NCBI RefSeq assembly: GCF_029626155.1
Contig: NZ_JARUBL010000001.1
Coordinates: 3,204,501 to 3,268,500, forward strand
From: Solwaraspora sp. WMMD1047
GTDB taxonomy: Bacteria > Actinomycetota > Actinomycetes > Mycobacteriales > Micromonosporaceae
Length of the DNA stretch: 64,000 bases
Reading direction: 5' to 3'
A program made the position numbers and the translations under genes. The notes below the pieces were generated by a model that was given only the letters and a program-made list of their open reading frames with translations, did no database searches and had not been told where the DNA came from. This document shows, piece by piece, positions 1-9,087 of the stretch (positions are counted from its first letter, which is position 1; every line of letters starts with the position of its first letter).

Positions 1-1
1 G

Positions 2-727
2 ATGGCCGTCGCCGCGCTCACCGGTTGGCTCCTGGTCCGGGTCCGGGGCACCTACCTGCTGATGCTGACCCTCGCCATCGGTGAACTGCTGGCTCTGGCG
101 GCGATCGCCCGGGTCACGCTCACCGGCGGCTCGGACGGCCTGGCCAACATCCCCACCCTGACCCTCGTACCCGGGGTGGAGCTGCGCCACGTAGCCGTCG
201 TCTACTGGTACATCGTCGGCGCGGTGCTGATCCTGGCCGCGCTGATCGCCCTGCTGATCAGGTCGCCGTTCGGCGCCGCCCTGCGGGGCATCCGGGACAA
301 CGAGCCCCGGATGCGCGCGCTCGGCTACAGCACCGCCCGCTACAAGTACGCGGCGTTCTGTGTCAGCGGCGGCTTCGCCGGCATGGCGGGTTCCCTCTGG
401 GTCACCCAGACGCTCTTCATCGCGCCAGCGGACATGAGCTTCCACGCCTCGGCGCTGGCGCTGCTCGCCCTGATCGTCGGCGGCGCGCAGAGCCTCTGGG
501 GCGCGGTCGCCGGCTCGGCCCTGATCATCGTCGTGCAGAACATGCTGCCGATCTCCCTGCAGGGTCTCGGCCCGGTGGTGCTGGGAGCGGTCCTGATCCT
601 CGTCGTCTACCTGCTGCCGGACGGCATCTCGGGCCTGGCCACCTGGCGGTCCGACCTCGCCGCGCTGATCAATCGGCGCCGTGGTGGCGGACCGGCGGCG
701 CGACGCGGTGGAACGGAGCGGACATGA
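2..727 (+). CDS. livM: Branched-chain amino acid-type ABC transporter permease (LivM family), 5'-truncated by window edge
   Basis: This is the inner-membrane permease of a LIV/HAAT-type importer. The 241 visible residues are mostly hydrophobic helices. They carry the family's GTYLLMLTLAIGEL stretch near the start and the EAA-like cytoplasmic loop GIRDNEPRMRALGY around residue 97. Family members usually exceed 300 residues and conserved sequence begins at once, so the first ATG is probably internal and the true start lies left of the window. The stop overlaps the next start by four bases (ATGA), so it is co-translated with the two ATPases. The downstream aromatic catabolic genes suggest the importer brings in an aromatic or amide substrate rather than leucine, which is inference. 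Confidence 0.9.
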   Translation: MAVAALTGWLLVRVRGTYLLMLTLAIGELLALAAIARVTLTGGSDGLANIPTLTLVPGVELRHVAVVYWYIVGAVLILAALIALLIRSPFGAALRGIRDNEPRMRALGYSTARYKYAAFCVSGGFAGMAGSLWVTQTLFIAPADMSFHASALALLALIVGGAQSLWGAVAGSALIIVVQNMLPISLQGLGPVVLGAVLILVVYLLPDGISGLATWRSDLAALINRRRGGGPAARRGGTERT

Positions 728-1530
728 CCACGGCGGCATTCGAGATCGACGATCTGACCCGGGCGTACGGGGCGCTGCGGGCCGTCGACAGCGTCAGCCT
801 CACCGTGGACGCCGGGGCGCGGCATGCCCTGATCGGCCCGAACGGGGCCGGCAAGTCGACGATGTTCAAGCTCCTCTCCGGCGAGGTCCGCCCCAGCTCC
901 GGGCGGATCCGCTACTTCGGTACCGACATCACCGGCTACGCCCAGCCCCGCCGGGTCCGGATGCGGATCGCCCAGACCTACCAGCACTCCAGCGTCTTCA
1001 TGCCGCTGACCGTGCGGGAGAACGTGGCGCTGGCCGCGCAGCGGGTGCAGGGCATCGGGACCGTCTGGTGGCGCGCCGCCCGTCGCTACACCGAGCGGAC
1101 CACCTGGGCCGAGGAGAACCTCGCCGCGGTGGGGCTGGAACAGCGCGCCGACGACCTCGCCGCATCACTGTCGCACGGCGAACGGCGTCAGCTCGAACTC
1201 GCCCTCGCCCTGGCGTCACGCCCGCGGGTACTGCTGCTGGACGAGCCGACCGCCGGGATGTCCGCCTCCGAGTCGGCCGACTTCGTGACCCTCGTCAAGG
1301 GCCTGCCGCCGGAGCTGACGGTGATCGTCGTCGAACACGACCTGGACGTGGTCTTCAGCCTGGCGACCCAGATCAGCGTCCTGCACCACGGCCAACTCCT
1401 CGCCACCGGCGGCCCGGACGAGGTGTCGGCGAACCCGGCCGTCCAGGAGGCGTACCTCTCCTGGTCGGCAGCGGAGGACGACCCCGACGCCGATCCGGTC
1501 GACGAGGCGTCGAAGGGGGAGCGGTCGTGA
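724..1530 (+). CDS. livG: ABC transporter ATP-binding protein (LivG family)
   Basis: This 268-residue ATPase energises the LIV-type importer. It has Walker A GPNGAGKST near residue 38, the signature LSHGERRQLEL in place of canonical LSGGQ, and Walker B LLLDEPTAGM with a following H-loop VEHD. The insertion after the Q-loop (QTYQHSSVFMPLTVRENV) is typical of LivG, which is longer than LivF. It overlaps livM by ATGA and livF by GTGA. An acidic tail (EDDPDADPVDE) closes the protein. The substrate cannot be read from the ATPase. Confidence 0.92.
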   Translation: MTTAAFEIDDLTRAYGALRAVDSVSLTVDAGARHALIGPNGAGKSTMFKLLSGEVRPSSGRIRYFGTDITGYAQPRRVRMRIAQTYQHSSVFMPLTVRENVALAAQRVQGIGTVWWRAARRYTERTTWAEENLAAVGLEQRADDLAASLSHGERRQLELALALASRPRVLLLDEPTAGMSASESADFVTLVKGLPPELTVIVVEHDLDVVFSLATQISVLHHGQLLATGGPDEVSANPAVQEAYLSWSAAEDDPDADPVDEASKGERS

Positions 1531-2252
1531 GCGCACTGCTGGACGTACGCGGCCTGCGTGCCGGATACGCGGGCAGCGTGGTGCTGCACGGGGTCGACGT
1601 CGCCATCGACGAAGGTTCGGTGCTCGCCATCCTCGGGCGCAACGGGGTGGGCAAGTCCACCCTGGTGATGTCCCTGATGGGCCTGGTCCAGACCTACGGG
1701 GGCAGCGTCGGCTTCGCCGGCCGGGACCTCGCCGGGAGCCGGACCGACGTCATCGCGGCGGCCGGCATCGCCCTGGTCCCGCAGGGCCGACGGGTCTTCA
1801 GCCCACTCTCGGTCGAGGAGAACCTGCGGGTCGCCATCCGGCGCCAGCGGCCCGGGGCGTGGACCCTGGACCGGGTCTACGACCTGCTGCCCCGCCTGCG
1901 CGAGCGGCGTGGCAACCGGGGCAACCAGCTCTCGGGCGGAGAACAGCAGATGCTGGCGATCGGCCGGGCGCTGCTCACCAATCCACGGCTGCTGCTGCTG
2001 GACGAGCCCTCCGACGGACTCTCCCCGATGGTCGTACAACAGGTGGCCGACGTGATCCGGGCGTTGCGGGCCGACGGCATCACCGTGCTGCTGGTCGAAC
2101 AGAACGTCCGCCTCGCGCTGGATCTCGCTGACCACGTCGCGGTCATGGTCAAGGGCGAGATCGCCTGGCGGACCACCCCCGGCGGGTTCCGCGCCGACCG
2201 GGACCGGGTGCGGACGCTGATGAGCGTCGGCGGTGAGGGCACCACCGCGTGA
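1527..2252 (+). CDS. livF: ABC transporter ATP-binding protein (LivF family)
   Basis: This is the second ATPase of the importer, 241 residues from a GTG start that overlaps the livG stop (GTGA). Walker A is GRNGVGKST, the signature is LSGGEQQMLAIGRAL, Walker B is LLLLDEPSDGLSP and the H-loop is VEQNV. All of these are typical of the shorter LivF subunit. An in-frame extension far upstream is possible but would run through livG, so the GTG at 1527 is preferred. No periplasmic binding protein or LivH permease is inside the window. They would be expected to the left. Confidence 0.92.
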   Translation: MSALLDVRGLRAGYAGSVVLHGVDVAIDEGSVLAILGRNGVGKSTLVMSLMGLVQTYGGSVGFAGRDLAGSRTDVIAAAGIALVPQGRRVFSPLSVEENLRVAIRRQRPGAWTLDRVYDLLPRLRERRGNRGNQLSGGEQQMLAIGRALLTNPRLLLLDEPSDGLSPMVVQQVADVIRALRADGITVLLVEQNVRLALDLADHVAVMVKGEIAWRTTPGGFRADRDRVRTLMSVGGEGTTA

Positions 2253-3814
2253 ACGAGGGACCGCTTCGGGAACAGGACAGAAAGGCGAGTGAGGTCGAGA
2301 TGGCAGCGTCCGATTACGGCTGGGACGGCGAGCGCGGGATCTTCGTCCATCCGGGGAGCACCCCCTACGTCAGCGGACCCCGCCCGCTGCCGCAGAGCCT
2401 GGACTACCTGGAGGAGCGCGAGTACGCCTCGGGGATGACCGTCGAGGGACGCTGGCCGACCGTCGTCCGGCTGACCCACACCTGGCAGAACGTGGTCGAC
2501 ATGGGCGGCCGGCGTTACATGTTCCACTACTACCGGCACGCGCTGAACATCTACGACATCACCGATCCGACCGGGCGGGACCTGATCCTGGAGAAGCGGT
2601 ACGCCCCGGAGGAGGGTGAATTCGGTGCCGCCGCCATCGGCTACAACGAACGGCTCGGTGCCTGGATTCTGATCCAGTGCTTCGAGGTGCCCCGCACCTA
2701 CGGGCAGGACTCCAACAAGTACGCCGACCCGGCGGTGCTGTCCCGGCTCATGTCGGTCCCTGGCTTCCGGGGGTTCCGGGTCTACGAGCTGACCAGCCCC
2801 ACCGAGTGGAAGCTGCTCGCCGAGGTGCCGACCGGGCCGGTCGATCCGGTCACCGGCATCCACCAGGGCTCCGGTGGCGTCGACACCCCCGGCTACGACG
2901 GCGGGCGGTACCTCTACATTTCGGCCGCACCCGACGACAGCTTCATCAACCAGGAGTTCGCCACCTACCCGTACACGCCGGCGCAGCTGATCTACGACGT
3001 CGCCGACCCGGCCAACCCGCAGCTCGTCTCCACCTGGTGGGTGCCCGGGCAGCGGGCCGACGAGGTCGAGGCGTACCGGGCGTGGAGCCGGCACGGCAAC
3101 CGGAACTCGTGGATCGGTGCCCGGGTGCCCACCTCGGTGCCGGTCCCACTGGACCGGGGCGGCCGGTACGGCTACGCGGTGATGGGCGGCCTCGGTCTGT
3201 ACATCCTCGACCTCGCCGATCCGGCCCGACCGGTCGTCACCGGCCACCTGGAACTCCCGGAGAGCTGGGCCGGCATCGAGGGTGACGTGGTGGACACCGG
3301 CCGGATCGGGTCCCGGGGCGTCGTGCTGATCAACGGTGGTCCGATGAACGAGGACGGGTACGAACCGTACAAGGAGGTGTACGTCGTCGACGTCGCCGAT
3401 CCGACGGCGCCCCGGATCATCTCGACCCTGCCCCGGCCGCTGCCGCCGCCGGAGGCGCCGTACCCGGACTTCGTCTTCCGGCGGGGCAAGTTCGGCCCGA
3501 AACGGTTCGGGTCCAACGCCCACCCGGGCACCCCGGACCCGAACCTGACGCTCTACTCGTTCGGCAACGCCGGGGTGCAGATGTTCGACCTGACCGACCT
3601 GCGGTCCCCGGAGCGGGTCGGGTACTTCGTGCCCCGGATGACCGACGACCTCGACAACCCGCGGTCCTACCTGGTGCCGACCGAGAGCATCTTCGTCGAG
3701 TGGGACCGGCGGCTGGTCTGGGCCTTCACCAACTCCGGCATGTACCTGCTGACCAGCCCGCTGCTCGGCGACCCGCGCCCGGACGCGCTGACCCTGGACC
3801 GGTCGTCACGATGA
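2249..3814 (+). CDS. LVIVD-repeat beta-propeller protein
   Basis: This protein of about 521 residues contains at least five copies of an LVIVD-type motif, such as LNIYDITDPTG, LIYDVADPANP, LYILDLADPARP, VYVVDVADPTAP and VQMFDLTDLRSP. Each copy would form one blade of a beta-propeller. No signal peptide or catalytic motif is evident. Such proteins are often encoded in catabolic operons but their function is not established. The GTG at 2249 overlaps the livF stop as elsewhere in this operon, while an ATG at 2300 with GAGG five bases upstream is an alternative that removes 17 residues. Position between transporter and amidohydrolases suggests a role in substrate handling, which is inference. Confidence 0.8.
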   Translation: MNEGPLREQDRKASEVEMAASDYGWDGERGIFVHPGSTPYVSGPRPLPQSLDYLEEREYASGMTVEGRWPTVVRLTHTWQNVVDMGGRRYMFHYYRHALNIYDITDPTGRDLILEKRYAPEEGEFGAAAIGYNERLGAWILIQCFEVPRTYGQDSNKYADPAVLSRLMSVPGFRGFRVYELTSPTEWKLLAEVPTGPVDPVTGIHQGSGGVDTPGYDGGRYLYISAAPDDSFINQEFATYPYTPAQLIYDVADPANPQLVSTWWVPGQRADEVEAYRAWSRHGNRNSWIGARVPTSVPVPLDRGGRYGYAVMGGLGLYILDLADPARPVVTGHLELPESWAGIEGDVVDTGRIGSRGVVLINGGPMNEDGYEPYKEVYVVDVADPTAPRIISTLPRPLPPPEAPYPDFVFRRGKFGPKRFGSNAHPGTPDPNLTLYSFGNAGVQMFDLTDLRSPERVGYFVPRMTDDLDNPRSYLVPTESIFVEWDRRLVWAFTNSGMYLLTSPLLGDPRPDALTLDRSSR

Positions 3815-5517
3815 GCGGTCCCCGCGCCGAGACCGGTCACACCGCCGACCTGATCCTGGTCAACGGCGAGATCACCACGACGGCCGAGGCGACGCCGGGG
3901 GCCGGTGGCGCACCGGCGGCCGTACCCGATCGGGTGTCCGGGCTCGCGGTGCGCGCGGGACGGGTCCTCGCGGTCGGCTCCGACGTTGACGTCCGGCGGT
4001 ACGCCGGCGCCGCCACCCGGGTCGTCGACCTGGGTGGGCGGTGCGTGATCCCCGGCCTGGTGGACAATCACATCCACTTCGTCCGGGCCGGCCTGACCTG
4101 GAACGCCGAGCTGCGTTGGGAACGTTGCCCCAGCCTGGCCGCCGGGCTCGACACGATCGCCGAGGCGGCGAGGTCGGGCCCCCGTGACGAGTGGGTCCTA
4201 GTCATCGGTGGCTGGAACGAACGCCAGTTCCCGGAGGGCCGCGGCCCGACCCGGGCCGAACTTGACCGGGTGGCGCCGGAGCATCCGGTCCTGGTCCAGA
4301 TGATGTACGACTGGGCGCAGGTCAACACGGCCGGGATGCGGGCGGCGGGGATCACCGTCGAGGAGGCGCACCGGGCCGGGGCGCACCTCTTCGAGTGGGA
4401 CGGCGACGGCCGGCTGACCGGCCGGGTGCTCGGCATGCCGGGCTGCAAGTGGCTCTACGCCCGGCTGCCGGAACAGACCCCCGAGCAGCAGGTCGCCTCG
4501 ACCGCCCGGCTCTCCCGGGACCTGAACCGGTTCGCGGTGACCGCCCTGATCGACGGCGGCGGGGTGAACACCGGTCCCGATGTCTACGACGCCGTGTACG
4601 AGGCGGACCGCCGGGGCGAACTGACCGTACGCACCTTCCTGACCGTGCACGCCTCGGCGCGCGGCCGGGAGCGGGAGGAGATCGCCGGCTACCTGCGGTA
4701 CGGGCGGCGCCGGCACGGCAGCGAAACGTTGCGCCTGCTGGGATTCGGTGAGGTTGTCCTCTATGGACTGCATGACCGGGTGCACACCCGGGTGGACGTC
4801 ACCGACGCGGACCGGGCGGAACTCACCGAGCTCTTCACCGCCCTGGCGACCGGGGGCTGGCCGGTCCAGATGCACGCCCACCGCCCCGAGGTGATCGAGA
4901 CGATCATCGCCGCCTGCGAGACGGTGAACGCGCGGGTGCCGCTGGCGCCGCTGCGCTGGGGCATCGTGCACGGCGAGATGATCGACGCCGGCCAGGTGGG
5001 CCGGATCCGGGCGGTTGGTCTCGGCGTACTCACCCAGAGCCTGCTGCGGTTCCTCGGCGACCAGATGATCAGCGCCTTCGGGGCGGACCGGGTCCGGTCG
5101 GCACCACCGCTGCGGGCACTGCTCGACGCCGGGGTGCCGGTCAGCGCCGGCACCGACGCGATGCGCGGCGCCTCCTACGACCCCTTCACCTCGCTGCACT
5201 TCTATCTCACCGGTCAGACGATCGGGGGCGACCGGATCGTCGCCCCCGAGAACCTGCTGAACCGGACCGAGGCGCTGCGCCTCTACACCCGGGGCAGCGC
5301 CTGGAACTGCTTCGCCGAGCACGAGATCGGCGCCCTGTTGCCGGGCTTCCGGGCCGATCTGGCGGTCCTCTCCGACGACTACCTCACCGTCGACGTGGAC
5401 CGGATTCCGACGTTGGAGTCCGAACTGACCCTGCTCGGCGGCCGCCCGGTCCACCTGTCCGGCGACTTCGCGGCCGGCCCGCTGGCCGCCGATCCGACTT
5501 CGGAGGAGAGCCGATGA
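3811..5517 (+). CDS. Amidohydrolase, YtcJ-like (Amidohydro_3)
   Basis: This 568-residue metal-dependent hydrolase of the amidohydrolase superfamily starts with the ATG that overlaps the preceding stop (ATGA). It has the N-terminal beta-sandwich strand, the first metal motif NHIHF in VIPGLVDNHIHF, the family segment IGGWNERQFPEG, later histidines in MHAHRPE and IVHGEM, and the terminal metal Asp region AGTDAMRGASYDPF. Relatives cleave N-substituted formamides or other amide and imide bonds. In this operon it could deacylate an anthranilate-type amide before ring cleavage, but the substrate is unknown. Confidence 0.85.
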   Translation: MSGPRAETGHTADLILVNGEITTTAEATPGAGGAPAAVPDRVSGLAVRAGRVLAVGSDVDVRRYAGAATRVVDLGGRCVIPGLVDNHIHFVRAGLTWNAELRWERCPSLAAGLDTIAEAARSGPRDEWVLVIGGWNERQFPEGRGPTRAELDRVAPEHPVLVQMMYDWAQVNTAGMRAAGITVEEAHRAGAHLFEWDGDGRLTGRVLGMPGCKWLYARLPEQTPEQQVASTARLSRDLNRFAVTALIDGGGVNTGPDVYDAVYEADRRGELTVRTFLTVHASARGREREEIAGYLRYGRRRHGSETLRLLGFGEVVLYGLHDRVHTRVDVTDADRAELTELFTALATGGWPVQMHAHRPEVIETIIAACETVNARVPLAPLRWGIVHGEMIDAGQVGRIRAVGLGVLTQSLLRFLGDQMISAFGADRVRSAPPLRALLDAGVPVSAGTDAMRGASYDPFTSLHFYLTGQTIGGDRIVAPENLLNRTEALRLYTRGSAWNCFAEHEIGALLPGFRADLAVLSDDYLTVDVDRIPTLESELTLLGGRPVHLSGDFAAGPLAADPTSEESR

Positions 5518-6848
5518 GCCGCAGACTGCTGATCCAGGGTGGCCACCTGGTGACCATGGACCCGGACCTGGGCGACCTGCCCCGGGCCGACATCCTCGTG
5601 GTCGACGACCGGATCGCCGCGATCGGGCCGGAGCTGCCCGCCGACGACGCCGAGGTCGTCGACGCCGCCGGAACGGTGGTCATCCCCGGTTTCGTCGACA
5701 CCCACCGGCACACCTACCAGTCGCTGGTCCGGGCGCTGCTGCCGAGCTGCACCCTCGGCGAGTTCATGGGCACCATCTTCAACAGCGTCGCCCCCGCCTA
5801 CACCCCGGAGTTCATGCGGCTCGGCAATCATCTCGGTGCCCTCGACGCGCTCGACTCCGGCATCACCACGATGGTCGACTGGTCGCCGAGCGAGACTCCG
5901 GAGCACGCCGACGGCGCCATCGAGGGCCTCCGGTCGGCCGGCATCCGGGCCATGTACGCGCACGGCATGCCGGCCGGTGGCCAGTGGTGGTACCGCAGTG
6001 AGCTGAACCATCCGGCCGACGCCCGCCGGATCCGGGCCGAGCACTTCGCCAGCGACGACTCGCTGCTCACCATGGCCCTCGCCCTGCGTCAGCCGGGCAA
6101 CGTGGTGGACGCGGTTGCCACCCACGACTGGAACCTCTCCCGGGAGCTGGGGGTCCGCGTCTCGGTGCACACCGCGATGCGCTCCGGCGGCGCCACCGGC
6201 AGCCCGATCCGGGAACTGCACCGGCTCGGCCTGCTCGGCCCGAACACCACCTTCATCCACTGCACCACCACATCGGACGAGGAGATCGCGATGATCGCCG
6301 ACTCTGGCGGATCGGTCTCCATCGCCCCGTACGTCGAGATGGTGATGGGGCACGGCCTGCCCCGGATCACGGCGATGCTCGCCCACGGCGTGCCCCCGAC
6401 GTTGAGCGTCGACACGGTGACCACCTCGCCCGGTGACATGTTCACCCAGCTGCGGACCGCGCTCGCCCTCGGCCGGGCCGAGGCGCTGCCGGCGGACCCG
6501 GAGGGTGCCTTCACACCGACGCTGACCCACCGCGATGTGCTCCGGCTCGCCACCATCGACGGCGCCGCCGCATGCGGCCTGGACTCCCGGACCGGGAGCC
6601 TTACCCCGGGCAAGGCGGCGGACATCGTGCTGGTCCGGGCCGACACGATCCGCACCCTGCCGTTGCGTGACCCGGCCGGGATCGTGGTCTCCTGCGCCGA
6701 CCGGGCGGACGTGGACACCGTCCTGGTCGCCGGAGTGCCGCGCAAGCGGGCCGGCCGGCTGGTCGGAGTGGACCTGGCTCGACTGCGGGAGCAGGCCGCC
6801 ACCGCACACGAGGCGATCCTCGCCTCCGCCGGGCTGGGGGCGGCGTGA
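5514..6848 (+). CDS. Amidohydrolase, cytosine deaminase / chlorohydrolase-like subfamily
   Basis: This 444-residue enzyme belongs to the Amidohydro_1 group that includes TrzN/AtzA-type chlorohydrolases and aminohydrolases. The first metal motif is DTHRHTYQS, with VSVHTAM, FIHCTTTSDEEI and SVDTVTTSPGDMF supplying the later metal-binding positions. It overlaps the previous amidohydrolase by ATGA and the next gene by GTGA. Two different amidohydrolases in one operon suggest two successive hydrolytic steps, deacylation or deamination, feeding the aromatic pathway. The precise substrate cannot be told from sequence. Confidence 0.85.
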   Translation: MSRRLLIQGGHLVTMDPDLGDLPRADILVVDDRIAAIGPELPADDAEVVDAAGTVVIPGFVDTHRHTYQSLVRALLPSCTLGEFMGTIFNSVAPAYTPEFMRLGNHLGALDALDSGITTMVDWSPSETPEHADGAIEGLRSAGIRAMYAHGMPAGGQWWYRSELNHPADARRIRAEHFASDDSLLTMALALRQPGNVVDAVATHDWNLSRELGVRVSVHTAMRSGGATGSPIRELHRLGLLGPNTTFIHCTTTSDEEIAMIADSGGSVSIAPYVEMVMGHGLPRITAMLAHGVPPTLSVDTVTTSPGDMFTQLRTALALGRAEALPADPEGAFTPTLTHRDVLRLATIDGAAACGLDSRTGSLTPGKAADIVLVRADTIRTLPLRDPAGIVVSCADRADVDTVLVAGVPRKRAGRLVGVDLARLREQAATAHEAILASAGLGAA

Positions 6849-8308
6849 CCGACCGGTGGATCCGCAACGCCGTCGGCGGGGAACTCGTCGAACCCGACGA
6901 GCGCGCCTTCGACGCCGTCGACCCGGTCGACGGCCGGGTCTTCGCCCGGGTGCACGAGGCCGACGCCGACCTGGTCGACCGGGCGGTCTCGGCGGCCCGC
7001 GCGGCACTCGACGGCGGCTGGGGCGGTTGGCGGCCGGCGGCCCGCGCCGAGTTGCTGCGCCGGGTCGCCGACCGGATCGAGGAACGGGCCGAGGAGTTCG
7101 TCGCCGCGGAGGTGGCCGACACCGGCAAGCCGGTCGACGAGGCCCGCCGGCTGGACGTGGCCCGCGCGGTCGCGAACTTCCGGACCTTCGCCGGGATCGC
7201 GACCGAGGCCGGGCAGCCGTCGTTCCTGACCGACCTGCCCGACGGCCGGCAGGCTCTCAACTACGCCGTCCGCTCCCCGCTCGGCGTCGTCGCGGTGATC
7301 GTGCCGTGGAACCTGCCACTGCTCCTGCTGACCTGGAAGGTCGCCCCGGCGCTCGGCTGCGGCAACGCCGTCGTCGTCAAGCCCAGCGAGGAGACGCCGT
7401 CGACCGCGACGCTGCTGGCGGAGGTGCTGGCCGAGTGCGGGCTGCCGTCCGGCGCGTACAACGTGGTGCACGGTTTCGGGGTCGGTTCGGCCGGCGAGTT
7501 CCTGGTCCGCCACCCCGGCGTCGACGGCGTCACCTTCACCGGCTCGTCGGCGACCGGCTCCGCGATCATGCGGGACGTGGCGCCCCGGGTCCGGCCGGTC
7601 TCGTTCGAGCTGGGCGGCAAGAACGCGGCCCTGGTCTTCGCCGACGCCGACCTCGACCTCACCATCGCCGGGCTGACCCGTTCGGTCTTCGCCAACACGG
7701 GTCAGGTCTGCCTCTGCACCGAGCGGGTCTACGTGCAACGGCCGATCTTCGACGAGGTCGCCGGCCGGCTCGCCGACGCCGCCCGGGGGCTGCGGCTCGG
7801 CCGCCCGCAGGACCCGCGGACCACCACCGGCCCGCTGATCTCGGCCGGGCACCGGGACAAGGTGCTTTCCTACTACCGGGCCGCCGCCGACTCCGGCGCC
7901 ACCCTGCTCGCCGGTGGTGGGGTACCCGCCCTCGGGTCCGAACTGGACAGTGGGTGGTGGATCGAGCCGACCCTCTGGAGCGGGCTGACCAACGCCGACC
8001 GTCCGGTCCGGGAGGAGATCTTCGGGCCGGTCGCCGCGCTGATCCCGTTCGACACCGAGCAGGAGGCGGTGGCGCTCGCCAACGACACCGAGTACGGCCT
8101 CGCCGCCGCCGTCTGGACCACCGACCTGAGCCGTGGGCACCGGGTGGCGCAGCGGATGCGGGTCGGCATCTCCTGGGTCAACACCTGGTTCCTGCGCGAC
8201 CTGCGCTCGCCGTTCGGTGGCCGGGGACTCTCCGGCATCGGCCGGGAGGGTGGCGAGTTCTCCGCCGACTTCTACACGGAGCTGACCAACGTATGCGTAC
8301 AGATCTGA
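6845..8308 (+). CDS. 2-aminomuconate / 2-hydroxymuconate semialdehyde dehydrogenase
   Basis: This 487-residue NAD-dependent aldehyde dehydrogenase resembles the DmpC/XylG/AmnC/NbaE group. Visible landmarks are the cofactor segment VIVPWNLPLLLLTWK, FTGSSATGSAIM, the glutamate motif FELGGKNAALVF and the catalytic cysteine in NTGQVCLCTERVYV. The context of 3-hydroxyanthranilate dioxygenase, ACMS decarboxylase and aminomuconate deaminase makes 2-aminomuconate 6-semialdehyde the likely substrate, giving 2-aminomuconate. The GTG start overlaps the upstream stop. Confidence 0.9.
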   Translation: MTDRWIRNAVGGELVEPDERAFDAVDPVDGRVFARVHEADADLVDRAVSAARAALDGGWGGWRPAARAELLRRVADRIEERAEEFVAAEVADTGKPVDEARRLDVARAVANFRTFAGIATEAGQPSFLTDLPDGRQALNYAVRSPLGVVAVIVPWNLPLLLLTWKVAPALGCGNAVVVKPSEETPSTATLLAEVLAECGLPSGAYNVVHGFGVGSAGEFLVRHPGVDGVTFTGSSATGSAIMRDVAPRVRPVSFELGGKNAALVFADADLDLTIAGLTRSVFANTGQVCLCTERVYVQRPIFDEVAGRLADAARGLRLGRPQDPRTTTGPLISAGHRDKVLSYYRAAADSGATLLAGGGVPALGSELDSGWWIEPTLWSGLTNADRPVREEIFGPVAALIPFDTEQEAVALANDTEYGLAAAVWTTDLSRGHRVAQRMRVGISWVNTWFLRDLRSPFGGRGLSGIGREGGEFSADFYTELTNVCVQI

Positions 8309-9087
8309 CCGCCCGGGCGGTGACCGCGCTCGCGGGCGCCGCCGCCACCGGGGCCCCCTGCGAGCCGGTCCGGACCCTCATCGGCGAGACCGATCTGGAC
8401 GCCGCGTACGCGGTGCAGTCCGCCCTGATCGACGACCGGGTCGCCGCCGGCGCCCGGATCGTCGGCCGCAAGATCGGCCTCACCTCGCCGGCCGTGCAGC
8501 GCCAGTTCGGCGTCTACCAGCCGGACTTCGGCACCCTGCTCGACGACATGGTGCACAGCCACGCCCAACCGGTGCCGCTCCCGGCGTTCCTGCAGCCCCG
8601 GGTGGAGGCCGAGGTCGCCTTCGTCCTCGGCACCGACATCACCGTCGAACAGCCCTCGGTGGCGGACGTGCTGCGGGCCACCGACTTCGTCCTCGCCGCG
8701 ATCGAGATCGTCGACTCCCGGATCCGGGACTGGGACATCAGGATCACCGACACCGTCGCGGACAACGCCTCAAGCGGCGCGGTGGTGCTCGGCACCACCC
8801 CGTACCCGCTCGCCGGTCTTGACCTGGCCGAGATCGGCATGGTGCTGGAGGTGGACGGCGAACCCGCCTCGACCGGCGCCGGCTCGGCCTGCCTCGGCAG
8901 CCCGGTGACGGCGGTGGTCTGGCTGGCGCGGGAGTTGAGCCGCCGGGGCACACCGCTGCGGGCCGGCGAGATCGTCCTCTCCGGGGCGCTCGGCCCGATG
9001 GTGCCGGTCACCGCGCCCGGCCGCTACCGGGCCCACCTCGCCGGACTCGGATCCGTGGAAGCAATCATCGCGGGGGAGACGCCGTGA
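8293..9087 (+). CDS. mhpD: 2-keto-4-pentenoate (2-oxopent-4-enoate) hydratase
   Basis: This 264-residue protein belongs to the fumarylacetoacetase-like hydratase/decarboxylase family (MhpD/DmpE/XylJ). It adds water to 2-oxopent-4-enoate to give 4-hydroxy-2-oxovalerate. Family landmarks include [29 protein letters not shown], the acidic metal cluster [24 protein letters not shown] and [12 protein letters not shown]. The ATG at 8293 overlaps the aldehyde dehydrogenase by 16 bases. It is a paralogue of the decarboxylase encoded at 11047, and the two act in succession in meta-cleavage pathways. Confidence 0.9.
   Translation: MRTDLTARAVTALAGAAATGAPCEPVRTLIGETDLDAAYAVQSALIDDRVAAGARIVGRKIGLTSPAVQRQFGVYQPDFGTLLDDMVHSHAQPVPLPAFLQPRVEAEVAFVLGTDITVEQPSVADVLRATDFVLAAIEIVDSRIRDWDIRITDTVADNASSGAVVLGTTPYPLAGLDLAEIGMVLEVDGEPASTGAGSACLGSPVTAVVWLARELSRRGTPLRAGEIVLSGALGPMVPVTAPGRYRAHLAGLGSVEAIIAGETP

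Noticed and set aside
6089-8140. Minus-strand open frame of about 680 codons opposite the amidohydrolase and aldehyde dehydrogenase
   Set aside because: The plus-strand genes carry intact catalytic motifs. The antisense frame shows only low-complexity Gly/Arg/Asp sequence.
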